DNA from: Ichthyophonus hoferi
Lineage: Eukaryota; Opisthokonta; Ichthyosporea; Ichthyophonida; Ichthyophonidae
DNA length: 64,000 nucleotides
Direction of reading: 5' to 3'
Assembly (NCBI GenBank): GCA_002751075.1
Contig: NAOQ01000171.1
Coordinates: forward strand, 1,556 to 65,555
Below are positions 38,141-49,956 of this stretch, one piece after another. The position numbers were made by a program, and so were the translations under genes. The notes below the pieces were generated by a model. It saw only the letters and a program-made list of their open reading frames with translations, ran no database searches and was not told where the DNA came from. Positions within the stretch are counted from its first letter, which is position 1; each line of letters begins with the position of its first letter.

Positions 38141-40094
38141 AGAAACATGGTATTATTAGCATATCACTATAGTTGTTGACTCTCTCTTGCTAGTTATGGC
38201 TACTGTTGATTTCTGCTTCATGGTGGCAATATAGGCCCAATAGTTTTTTCTTGATTTGAGGGACTCACCACTTATCTAGCTAACACACTTAGTTTATATA
38301 CTTAAGCTTAGTATTACAACTCATAATAACAGGACCTAGACTAAGTATGAAAGCATTCCCTGTTAAAATATTTCAGCTACTGCCAGCATTAGTCTGCGTA
38401 CTTCATGATATTTTGTATGAAAACACATTGTTTATTGTTCGTTTCTATATATTTATTAGTGTTGTAATATTACACTAATAATTAATTGAAATTATTTATT
38501 TTCACGATTAAATGATTTACCGAGTCACTAATTTCGTACTGCTTTATCTGATTGGTTACTTTATATAAAAGTATTTGATTGGAGATGCGACTCAAATTCT
38601 ATTAGCATACGATATTTAAAAATAGATATTTAATCTTGGTATTAGTATACCGATTGGCTCGCGGCTCAGCATGGGGTTCTCACCATGGATCAGTAGTTCC
38701 AATACTTGCTTGTTATACGATAAAAGGTAGTATGTTTAAAGTAGTATGTACATCCTACGCTATTAGTCTTGAGAAATAAGTATATGTGAATTCAGTAGTG
38801 TAAGTGGTGCTACGTGTAATTGTGACCTATAACGAGGAAAAAAATGTATAGTCCAATTCTGAACTGACTTTCATTGTGTTGATACACTATCAGTTTTTTT
38901 AGGTCGGCGGAAACTATATAATGCCAACTCAGTTCATTAGCAAGGACCGAAGATATGATTGAAGTAAATCTTTTCACCTCTTGGTCCCAGAGTGGAAGAA
39001 AGAAAACTTCCATTGTTTTTTCTGGGCAGTTTCTTGGTATTTAGAGGTTCAATGCTACATAAACTAAGTATTTTTTTCTTGAGAGATCATGAAGTTTTCA
39101 GACTAAAAACTTGTGATTTCTGCAATATTTCAATAATAAGATTGGGAGAGTGCAGTTAGTTGGGCAGCCAGGTGTTGGCTGATGGCCCAGTGAGACTTTC
39201 AAGGGATCCAGTAGAGGATCTATTGTCATAAGATAGATAAAGATGATCATGATATCATACTTTGAAGATTGTTTTTCTGTAAGCATCCAGTTTCTGCAAC
39301 ACGAATATAGGCTTCTGTAACTCCTCCTAGCAGTTGAAAGACTGCAGAGTCTTTAGCACAAGTAGCTGAACTTTTCTTAGGCAGGTTGCCTAAGCAATGA
39401 GTTATCTGGCTTGATAACGTATGATTTGAAATGACTCATTAGCTGGTTGCATGATCTCTGCCATTGGCTGCTTCAATATTGTTTAATAGTTTTGGATTGG
39501 CATTTACGAACCTGAGATCTCTGATTGGTAAGTTTAATTGCACAAATTGTTTTTCTTGACTATATGTGCAATAGTAATTGCTAATAATAATAAATGATCA
39601 TAGCTATATGAAGAAATACCTAACTCATTTAAACATTTCTGTACTAATAGTGTAAATAAACTGTGACTATATAAATTAAGACAAAGGCAGCAACACTACG
39701 TCGAGGTTATAGTAACATGATGGCTTGCACTAAAATTGAAAAAAATACCAAAAACAAAACAGCACTTTAATAGGGTGACTATGTCATTTAGGTTAATTAC
39801 TAAACAGTTGTTATGGAGTAGCCCAATAATTGTGTACGAAATTATTTGGATGATTAAAAGGTTGGTTCTCAATAGTGTTTCAAACAGCTTTTCCATACTC
39901 AACTTATTCTAATATACCTCATTTTTTGGATTACCTGGTTCAGTAAGAGGTGGGGTGGACAGTGTGTATCATGAACTCGCCCTAGGTCTTTCTAAGACTT
40001 AAGAGTAAAAGCAACTGAGGTGGCGCCTGGCACAATGCAATGGAAGATACACGTAAAATTGAATAAAGAAAAAACAAATAAGAGTCATGAGAAA
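38141..40094. other. Gene-free stretch within the repeat cluster
   Basis: No gene or RNA recognised. Short open frames on the minus strand (for example 39098-39286 and 38810-39013) have no familiar motif and unremarkable composition. It may be old element debris. Confidence 0.4.
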
Positions 40095-40210
40095 TAAAGA
40101 ATTTTCCCTCAAGAAATCATTACTGCAAGTTACCACCTTATTCATTACCATTCCCAATTACAGCATGAGATCATATGATGTAACTAGTAATTGTGGTCAA
40201 TAATGTGATC
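40095..40210 (+). repeat. LTR-like repeat family A, fragment
   Basis: ATCATTACTGCAAGTTACCA, TTATTCATTACCATTCCCA and AGCATGAGATCATATGATG repeat the opening of the family A copies at 37140 and 37881. Confidence 0.45.
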
Positions 40211-42327
40211 AGAAATTGAGCTCAACAAAAGTGTAAGTGATGGGTAGAGCTGGGAAGAAAAGAGCTGATGGGGGTATAGGCCCTTTACATGTTTGCTGTC
40301 TAGTGTAATGTGATATTATATAGAATAAAAATAATACATGTAGCTTCTGAAGATTGAAGATAATTTTAAACAAATGGGTAAACCAGTGTATTCCAAATAC
40401 TTTATTCAAATATAAAGATGCTAGGGTATTTGTGAAAAAGGAAATGAACGTAGGTGTATGAATATAGGCTTTGGCCCTGGTTGTTCCCCACTACATTGTG
40501 TATGCTCTCATACTTGGTGATCATAAGTAACTATAGATATGTAGAAAACAAGTACATGTACAAGAAGAATATACATACATGCATGTAGCATACTCACAAA
40601 AGGAAGTGTGAGCCTTTGCTTGTACATGTACCTATTTTGTAATATAGGCATAGAGAGTGTGTGCATATGCTTAAAAGAATATGCTATTAAGTAGTCTTAA
40701 GCACAATAGTGTGTGCATGCTGCCAATATATGTTTTCTACCTGTGACCCTAACATCAATATAAATAAATACATAGCAAACATAGGCATATGTCATATTCT
40801 AATAAATAACAGATGCCACTAGACCATAAATACATAAATGCATATATATAGGAATGCTCTGTTAGCATTATAGATATCATTAAATGAATAAATGATATTG
40901 GTCAGACTCATCGGACACTCTCAAATGAGACCTCTCCATTCGATGCCATCGCATCACATTGTTTTTCATAAGTCAGAACGTGTGTAAACTTGCTCTGCCA
41001 TTATAAGCTAAACAATATATTTTCTACTGCCAAGGAAATTCATTTTAAAATTAAATATATAAATAATTTAATTTTAGTTAATTAATTGTTAATAAGTTTT
41101 ATTTTTTTAAAAAGAAAAAAAGAAATGAATTTTTTTATTTAAGCCAGGTAAAAAGCAAAATAAACATAATTGCAATTGACTTACACTCCTCATTGTAAGC
41201 GCAACAATGCACAATGCAATTTAATTTAAATTGTCCTATTGGCTAAATAACTAAACAAAAAATACCTCCGCGTAAGATGATTTGTTATCTTACATCGTTT
41301 TAGTTTTCTTTCCTAATCATATTGCTCAAACAGTCGGATTATCCAAACCCAATGATTGAGTTGTCATAATACCTGAGAAATGTGAATTGCAAAATATGTC
41401 GCCACGCTAACCAAAGTTTCAGAAGAAAGGTAAAATTATAATTTAATTAATTATAACAATAAAGATATGAAAAATTATAATTTAAGTATATTAATAAAAT
41501 TAGTTTTAAATATTTTTATATTTTTTGAAAATATTAATGAGTGAATATGGTAAAGTTCAAAGTTATTCCTCAAAAGACATCAACTAGCCAATAAGATGAA
41601 TGCATGAATCATGTGAGTCTTCAATAAGCTAATTGATTGTAACCACGCCACTTTACGTTGGCTTTCGTGAGTAAAATAATTTGGCTTGATTATCTTTTAC
41701 TGTATTTCAGCAAATTAATAATCAATTTATGTATTATATATTAAATATTTATATTTTAAATAAATATAATTAAGATGTAAATTTTTTTTTAAAAAAAAAT
41801 TATATTCATATATATTTTTTATTTTTAAACCTTCCAAGGTACTTTACACGCCTTGCAGGATAAAGCATTTAGAACCCCCATTGTATTTATTACACAAATA
41901 TGCATATTTACTTCTTGTATTATATTTAATAATAAATAATATTTACATTCAACAACTTATTGTTTGATTACTTATACAGAAAGCATATAAAAAACCATAT
42001 TCTCTTACATTTTTTCTTTATTAATATAAATATACGCATAAAAAAAATAAAACATAATAATAAGAATAATAAATTGAATATGGCCTAAGGGATTTACAAT
42101 TTAACCCCTCAACCCCCACCCTCATTGCAAATATTCATTGATATAATGGCATTAAATTGCTTCCATTCGTTAGTTAACGTACGTTTTTAATTTGTGCTCT
42201 TGTTTTGAGTTTGGTGTGGTTATTAAGCACACGTTTAGTGAACAACATTTGATATAGTATTGTCCAAGCAACTGTAACGGCTGTCATTTTTTAAGTGTAA
42301 GTTAGTTAGTTTATTAAACCATAAATA
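40211..42327. other. Very AT-rich intergenic region upstream of DUF1769 gene
   Basis: No gene recognised. From about 41,030 to 42,100 the sequence is extremely AT-rich with A and T homopolymer runs. The last 150 bases become more balanced and presumably hold the promoter of the DUF1769 gene. Confidence 0.5.
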
Positions 42328-43152
42328 ATGAACCAAGTTGTTGCTGCTCATGAAACCCTTGAGTGCCCTCTCAAATCCACGCAGGGTCTGAAGTGCCCCC
42401 CCTGCCCTCCCCCACCAATTCCACTTCGCATTACCGATAAGCTGTCCAAAGAGCAAACAACCATGGTTGGCAACGCGCGTACACCCATGAAAATCCATAA
42501 TGAACATTTTGAAGGAAGTGTATTTTTTAAGCTTAAAACCAACCCCGAGGACCCATATTTTGCGCCATATTTTGGCGACAAGAAACGTATGTTTGAGATA
42601 CAAGCACAAGGACGACTTCTTAATGTTTCGGACGATCAGGATGTATACATTGGCATTGAGACACCACGCCAGCTTAACCTGGGAATGTGGGGACGCTTTG
42701 CCAGTACTATCATTTTAAAACTTCTTCATGCCCTAACACACGGTGCACATGCAAATGCTGGTTCGGACAAAGATCGTGAGACGGCGCACATTGCTCTCCC
42801 CCTCAATACAGCAGCTGATCGACTAATTATTACCAAACCAGGCGAGGAACCTCCTGCGTTAGGGGTAGAGCAACTCCCAGAGCTTATGTCTAAGGAAGAG
42901 CGTCATGCAATCACCAAATATGATCCACAAGATACGTATACCATGTCGTTTCATTCCATGTATATTAACTGGTGCACTTGGGAGCTTGTCAATGTTCCTG
43001 GACTTCCACCTGTTTCACTTAAACTCCTTTTTGACGATCAGCCGGTTCGTTTTGTTGGTTACACTGTATCAAAGGACCTTAAACATGAACCACATTCGGA
43101 TGATATTAAGTCGTATCTGTTCTGCATCGAGTTTCAGTCGCTTCTGGGTTAG
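42328..43152 (+). CDS. DUF1769 (Duc1-like) family protein
   Basis: An uninterrupted 274-residue frame carrying the ordered landmarks of the DUF1769 family (Pfam PF08588). These are EGSVFFKLK; FEIQAQGRL; a VYIGIETPRQLNLGMWGR segment; HIALPLNTAADRLIITKPGE followed by EPPALG; DTYTMSFHSMYINW; WELVNVPGLPPVSL; and SYLFCIEFQS near the end. The length fits the family. The founding fission yeast member has been linked to the cell cortex and division site; whether that applies here is unknown. The N-terminus is Pro/Cys-rich (CPPCPPPP around residues 23-30). No signal peptide or membrane segment is visible. The gene is intronless, unlike most others in the window. The ATG at 42328 is the first in the frame and precedes the conserved region by about 45 residues. 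Confidence 0.9.
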   Translation: MNQVVAAHETLECPLKSTQGLKCPPCPPPPIPLRITDKLSKEQTTMVGNARTPMKIHNEHFEGSVFFKLKTNPEDPYFAPYFGDKKRMFEIQAQGRLLNVSDDQDVYIGIETPRQLNLGMWGRFASTIILKLLHALTHGAHANAGSDKDRETAHIALPLNTAADRLIITKPGEEPPALGVEQLPELMSKEERHAITKYDPQDTYTMSFHSMYINWCTWELVNVPGLPPVSLKLLFDDQPVRFVGYTVSKDLKHEPHSDDIKSYLFCIEFQSLLG

Positions 43153-46049
43153 AGTAGTTTATATGCATTAGTCACAGTGGCGGGACGATAGATTAAATTG
43201 TTATTGATTTTTCTGTAATTCTTAGAAAGGAGAATTTAAACGCTGATATAAGATACATTTACACTTTGTGAACAATATCGTAAACAAACACTCTTGTTTT
43301 ATAGGGGCTGTGGGGTATATTCCTTGTGCTTGCCCGTACATATCGGTTGTTGTTATATATATTGGTATGAGTATATATATATTAGTGCTAACTTCAGGAC
43401 ATAGAAGGCATGCAACTGAATATACAGGTATGGACAGTATTTTATGGTTTGAGTCAAGGAGAAATAATTTTTGTACAGGTATAGAAATTTAAAAAACCTA
43501 GAAAGGGTTTTAGGAATGTATTTGCTCTCTAAACAATGGTGATAGTATAAGGAATTCGCGCCTGTTTTCTCAATAGGATGTATTACAATGATAATTGATT
43601 TGGTTTTTTTTTCAGGTATAAGGGAGTAGCTATAATTTAGTGTTGTTCGGGTTGGTTCATGTATTTTGTATTTTACAATTATGACTACTCAAACCAAAGA
43701 GTGTCTGATATAACCAGTTAAATAAAATAAAATATTCACATAACGGAGGTGTGGAAGAGGTGATGTGATATAGGGGTCGGGAAACACGTTTTTCCGCACA
43801 TAAACCTTTGGTAAATAGTCTGTTTACCTCTGAAAGCAATTAATGCTCCATACTATATCCATCAGAAACGATTTCTTTATCTTTCAAATAAACTATACAA
43901 AACTACAACATCCCCACTATGAACCAGTTACCAATGTCTAGTGGATGTCAACGCCAATCTTTTTGAGTTCAGCTCTCTTAGATAATTCCGAAATTTAACT
44001 TTTCAAATATTGTTAAGATATTGAAGTAGTTGAAAGTATTACAGTTTAATGATGTTATAATGATACATATCTGTATTGCAGTGTAATTACAAGCTTCTTT
44101 CTCCAGTTATATTTTTAGAATGGTAGAAGGCAAACACTATTTGGTATGAAATTTTTATACCATCTAGTACTTGGGTGTGGTGCTCATTCTGAAAGGGAGC
44201 GTCTTATCTATAAAAATTCCTACGATTGGAAGCGATAAAAATATAGAAATTATTGATTGGACAAGGGGGTGTGGAGGATGTGCAATAAAATGGTGAATAA
44301 AATAAAGATATACACATCTGGATATATATTATATATTTGGCATATATTTATTGTTATAAAATGATAAGTATGTGGTGTATTCTAATTGGATTAGTGTTTA
44401 ATATAATAAGAAGACTGTCGGTGGTGTCGATTTCAGCCTGTATTATAATTGTCTCACTCATGCTCAATGTGGCAGCCGACCACTAGAAGCAGAAGATTAA
44501 GATAAACGCTGTGTAACCTTTATTCAGTATCACTGCAAAATCAAAAGTACCCCATCTGTCTCAGATAGAAATCTTTTATCCTTTTGGAATATAGCATTTA
44601 TATATAGAACGCTTCAGAACCCTGCACACCCAGTATTAATTAGTTAGATAACTACAACTATCGCCAGTTCGCCTATGTTGTACATGTAGCTGTATTTGGC
44701 AGTTTGTTCCTAACCCTGCTGATAGAGGATAGGATATTGCAAAACCTGTCTGTTACGTTCTGGCCTAGGCCAATGTACTTCCCCATCTTTTAGTTCAGTG
44801 CTGTTTCTTACACACTTAATTCCGAATAGACATTTATATCTGTTTGCATCTAAACAGGCAACTTATTGCTGATTATATATCTACGTCCAAGTATGTAAAT
44901 TCATATTAATGGTTACACATGTATGTAAATGAATGCGTATTCCTCTGTATGATGTAAATATTAGCAGTTTGATGTTCTTAATATATTGTGGGAATTCATA
45001 AAGATTATATGTGAATAATGTAGCCATAATTTGCACAGCATACATAGCCTACATAGGTTGAACATGATTTCCATAAATTTATTATATATGTACTGTTTTT
45101 ATGTTTTGGCGTATTGGGATGCACACAGTCGTTATGGGTATATAATAGCGTTGAAAGAACACAATCTTTAGTGATTATTATATTAACGCTTTCAACCATT
45201 TGGACTATCCTAACCACAGACCTTATAAAAACAGAATACCTAGATGGTCCTAAAAATGATCTTGATCAAGAGCTTGTCCATATCAATTAACACCAATGGA
45301 AATATAATCAAGTATAAAATGTAAATATAAATTAACTGTTACCAGCATAATCTTTATATGAGTTTAATAAAAATCTCATGTGCGGCTAAATTTTGACGTT
45401 GCAGTATGATCAGTAGTAATCCAGTCTTAATTAAGTTTAACGGTTACAAATAAGAGAATGTACAAATTAAATAACCAAAGTAGCTGCTTTATCTACACCA
45501 CAAGAATCGTTTTGTAAAATATTATTAGAATCAAACACCAGTTTGACCTTATTTTGGTTTTAATGATTAAAGTTGACAAAGGAAGTAAACATTTTTATTT
45601 GTCTGGTTATTTTTCTATTTCAATTCTTTACATGCAGAACTGTTCTAATTCATTTAGGGTAGCTCATATATGTGATAACATTACTAATATGCATTTAGTT
45701 ACATGCACCATGAATGGCCATCATGTTAGAAGTGCATGTCTGGTCATGAAAATTTGCACATACTTGTTGGTATAATTAAAGAGCCCATGACCTTACCTTT
45801 GTCTGTTACTCACAACCCAAGGTAATAAGTAATGTACTACTTTTTTAAAGGGATACAACCTATTATAATGCAGTATGAGACTCTATGCTAAAACAAATTA
45901 TCATATACGCTAGTATCAGCATATGTTGTGTGTTGTTGGAAATAATAAGTAAAAACAGGAGCGTTGGTACGGAACCGTTGTACGGTATTATTACGAGTCA
46001 AAACAAATTATCTGACCCGTGATTTTTATAGTCTCAAACCGGGCAAACT
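43153..46049. other. Gene-free stretch after DUF1769 gene
   Basis: Apart from repeat family C copy 3 (44415-44615), nothing is recognised. Short open frames here lack motifs and are probably chance. Confidence 0.5.
44415..44615 (+). repeat. Dispersed repeat family C, copy 3
   Basis: GGTGTCGATTTCAGCCTGTA, TAATTGTCTCACTCATGCTC, GCAGCCGACCACTAGAAGCA and GAAGATTAAGATAAACGC match the ordered blocks of copies 1 and 2, again in plus orientation downstream of a gene. Confidence 0.6.
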
Positions 46050-46656
46050 NNNNNNNNNNNNNNNNNNNNNNNNNNNNNNNNNNNNNNNNNNNNNNNNNNN
46101 NNNNNNNNNNNNNNNNNNNNNNNNNNNNNNNNNNNNNNNNNNNNNNNNNNNNNNNNNNNNNNNNNNNNNNNNNNNNNNNNNNNNNNNNNNNNNNNNNNNN
46201 NNNNNNNNNNNNNNNNNNNNNNNNNNNNNNNNNNNNNNNNNNNNNNNNNNNNNNNNNNNNNNNNNNNNNNNNNNNNNNNNNNNNNNNNNNNNNNNNNNNN
46301 NNNNNNNNNNNNNNNNNNNNNNNNNNNNNNNNNNNNNNNNNNNNNNNNNNNNNNNNNNNNNNNNNNNNNNNNNNNNNNNNNNNNNNNNNNNNNNNNNNNN
46401 NNNNNNNNNNNNNNNNNNNNNNNNNNNNNNNNNNNNNNNNNNNNNNNNNNNNNNNNNNNNNNNNNNNNNNNNNNNNNNNNNNNNNNNNNNNNNNNNNNNN
46501 NNNNNNNNNNNNNNNNNNNNNNNNNNNNNNNNNNNNNNNNNNNNNNNNNNNNNNNNNNNNNNNNNNNNNNNNNNNNNNNNNNNNNNNNNNNNNNNNNNNN
46601 NNNNNNNNNNNNNNNNNNNNNNNNNNNNNNNNNNNNNNNNNNNNNNNNNNNNNNNN
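46050..46656. other. Assembly gap (N)
   Basis: A run of N. The right flank shows a short coding-looking segment and a family B repeat, so the gap probably covers repetitive DNA. Confidence 0.99.
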
Positions 46657-46835
46657 CCCGAAAGGGATCTCGCGTAGAGAAATGGACTAAAGACTCAGCT
46701 GGTGACATGGTCATCTGTAAGGTCTCCAACCGCACTCAGGTGCAATTCTCTAGATCTCAGAAGAGGCTTCTCAGCCAAACTGAGATCCATGATTCCTTAC
46801 AGAATGAACATATAGTTTGGCCGAAATCCTGATAG
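46657..46835 (+). other. Coding-looking segment at gap edge, unrecognised
   Basis: One frame stays open from the gap edge for about 57 residues (containing EKWTKDSAGDMVICKVSN and QKRLLSQTEIH) and then stops about 40 bases before a family B repeat. Its composition looks protein-like. Its position suggests the tail of an element-encoded protein, but I cannot name a family. Confidence 0.35.
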
Positions 46836-46874
46836 TAAGCGCCAATGCAATCATCAGTTTTATTTAGTTAATTC

Positions 46875-47170
46875 CCTAAAAAGTTAATCGATCTTGCCAA
46901 TACATAGTGTGGTATATGAACAATTTTATATCAGTGAGGAAATTAGTTAATTCGCCATCTAACTAGTATTTGCGATAAGATCAGATAATTCTAGTGGATC
47001 CCTGTGACTTATTGTGGATTGGATTAGCCAATAATAAATTTAACAATCAGTCAGTCCCATTTACAATAATGAATACAACTATACAGGTATTAGCTGCAAT
47101 TGACACGCATGATAAAGATCGGAAAAGTATAAATGAAAACGGAAGTAACTAATAAAGGCGCCCCAGCCAT
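46875..47170 (+). repeat. Dispersed repeat family B, copy 1
   Basis: Ordered blocks GAAATTAGTTAATTCGCCAT, AAGATCAGATAATTCTAGTG, GGATTAGCCAATAATAA, GCTGCAATTGACACGCATGA, GTATAAATGAAAACGGAAG and CTAATAAAGGCGCC. They recur at 54090-54330 and 55800-56040, and in reverse at 35410-35650. A TATA-like word and AATAAA near the end are shared by copies, so an LTR or a solo terminal repeat is possible. Confidence 0.7.
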
Positions 47171-47982
47171 TCACACAGATACGGCCTACTGGAAAAATTA
47201 CGAAGTTCTCTTAATACATATAAAACTTTGCACAAAATATATGTATAGAATTCAGATTTCTCGCTCATTCAAAAGGCAAAGAACTGAACTAATATTCAAT
47301 AGTGACTATTTACATAATATAGCACTTTTTTCTAATAATACATGTTGTGCCATAAGCACTATTGCACCTAAACAAACTAAATAGGGAATTCCTCTTTCAG
47401 TAATAGCTGAATATAATCGTAGTAGACATCTAGAGACAGAGCCAACATACAATGTCTTCTATAGAAAGTAGATAAAACCAATTAGCTATTATCACTACTA
47501 GTACATAAGTATCAACAATTGCTTGCAAAAATCGATTGGATTCCAAAGAACTATAGAGAAGTCCATAGAAATCCCACATATCCTTATAAACTACCATGTA
47601 GGTACATTTCTTTGGCTGTCTTATGACAGACTATGGGATCCACCCTTTATGAACATTATTGCGTAGATGTTTATTCCTGATTACAACCAGTGCAAAGACA
47701 TTTTAATAGGTCACTAACGTATCATAATTACCATTTTAGGGAAAGTGCATGATAGTTGTAGTAGTTATCATGTTAATATATTTAATTGTCAAAAAATCTA
47801 AATTCTCTTGTAAACAAATATTGTGTACGTAAATTATCAGAGTAATTAAATGATCCAATGTTCAGGTCAAATTAAAAACCAAGTTGCTAAATTGCTGTTT
47901 TAATACCACGACTAAGGTAGCTGTCTTTTAAAAACTGAAAAATATACCAGAAAGGTGCTATAGCTATATTATAATTACCATA
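47171..47982. other. Gene-free stretch before the kinase 3' end
   Basis: No gene recognised. It probably includes the kinase 3' UTR at its right end. Confidence 0.5.
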
Positions 47983-49956
47983 CTATACACATAATCTACG
48001 CAATTGAACCTTTTGCTGCTCGTGTGGAAGAGTAAATTTCTTCATCGATAGCTCAGTGGATTCTGGTGTTGGCAAGACATCACTAGCTGGAACAAAGGTA
48101 TCTGCTGCATTTAGACAGGTACGTATGTGGACAGGCCTGTTGAGTGACAATGGAACTTTTTCAATCCTTTTGCAATTATTGATCTGTCTGGTTCTTTGTA
48201 GAACAGAGTCTATAAGGGAGACTAATTGCTGGGCTGTGCCCCGTTTGTTCGGGTCAGGATTAAGAAGCTTTCGAAGAAGAAACATGAATTGGGAAGATAT
48301 GTTGCACCAGGGAGAAGTGTGTGCATAATTATTCTTTGTGTACCTTGCGTATTCTGGGGACTTGTTTGGATTGGCTACAGCCCAAGGAAATCTACCAGTT
48401 ACTGTAGACATAAGCATGTTAGTGAATAGTATCTTATACCAATATTGTTCATTGAATCGGAAGAGCATCCTAAAGAAACATCAATAATTGCAACAAAAAG
48501 GAATGAACATAATACAATATTGGACAGTGTTGGTATGCCACACATATTTAGATATTTCCATATTAAAAAAAATAATACTTCTTCACTGGATTCCTACAAT
48601 TTTTCTTATAAAAAACATAAAAAGTACACAATGTTTAATACACAACATTGACCAACTTACAAAGTGTAAAGTAGAGCACACCCAATGCCCATATGTCAAT
48701 GGACGGTCTATTCCAGCTATCAACATTTTTTGATTCGGTAAACATTTCCTATGTGGATTAAAGGGCACGTGTTAGAATATCAGAGCTTCCATCTTCAGAT
48801 TTTTGTCTTAGGATTAGGATCAGGTCACAATTACAATATTTTTAGTAGTCCTGGGTAGTAGCATAAGAGCGTAATATTTTATGACTTAAAGATAAAATTT
48901 ACAAAGTATGCAAAAGATGATTTGTTACTCAGCAACTTATTTAGATTAGATAATATAGTCAATCTTGATGTTAATGACTTATGCAAGCCTATTTTTTGTA
49001 TAGCTTAATTACTCAAATAAATAACACATTATCTAGTATATACTATTTCATTGTTTGCTGGTTAACAATTTTTTTTTTCAATAGTAATACCCAGTTTTTT
49101 TGCCATAAAGAGTTTGGGGTTATTGATAAGCTTGTACTTCAAAAGAACATTATTCAAAAAAAAAAAAAAAACCGTACGAGAAGGAAGAAGAAATAATAAA
49201 AGGAAATCGGGATTGGCACAGGTGGGTACCTACCGGAGCCATGTAAGGAATGGTGCCAGCAGGAGTGGTTGACCCATAGGCGTTACTGGAAGCCCCAAAA
49301 TCGATAAGTTTTAAGGTACCATCTAGATCGTATACACAGTTTTCGGGCTTAATGTCTCGGTGTATAACGCCTCGTGCATGCATATAGGCCAGTCCTTTCG
49401 CTACTTGACTTAGATGGACAAGTGCTTGAATTTCTGAACACCCTTGATTGGGAAGGACAATATCGAACAGATCACCTCCGCCTAAGTATTCTTGTACGAG
49501 GACAAAGTGATAGGGGGTTTCGATAACGTCTAGTAACCGAACAATATTTGGATGGTCCATTTGTAGAGAAATGGATACTTCCCGGTGAAGAAACGTTACT
49601 GTCTCTGCTTGTTTTTTCATAATTTTTAAGGCTACCTGGCAGCCCGTTTTGTTATGATATGCAAGCTGGACCTTGGATGTAGAACCAACCCCGATATCTC
49701 GTATAATGATATATTCTAGGGCTGCTGAAGCAGGAAGATATGATTTCTCGTATGTGCGCTGTACGTTAACGAGTTTTGTTGTGCCACAATCATCATCGTG
49801 ATCGCTACCACTACTCGTGCTATCTAAGTCTGTGTCACTATCTAGGGATGTGAGATCGTATGGACTACTTGCTGAATTGAGACTAGAGGGGTTACATTTG
49901 GAGGCTCTTTGTGTGTGTATCTCGACGAGAATTTCAGGGCTTAACTTTTCAACCAT
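47983..49956 (-). CDS. Serine/threonine protein kinase
   Basis: Phosphorylates Ser/Thr in unknown cytosolic substrates. Three exons (49234-49956, 48661-48748, 47983-48401) give about 409 residues. A Ser/Asp-rich N-terminal region (residues about 20-60) precedes the catalytic domain. The domain shows the glycine loop IGVGSTSKV, VALKIMKK with the catalytic lysine, HREVSISLQMDHPNIVRL, the catalytic loop HRDIKPEN (about 199-206), LIDFGAS, and GTIPYMAP joined across the first intron to EMFTES. SIDIWALGVLYFTLLTGRFPW then follows, and finally LLNPDPNKRGTAQQLV. All key catalytic residues are present. The HRDIKPEN loop and the LTGRFPW segment fit the CAMK/AMPK-like side of the kinome, but I cannot assign a family. 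The C-terminal 60 residues have no recognised domain. Confidence 0.93.
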
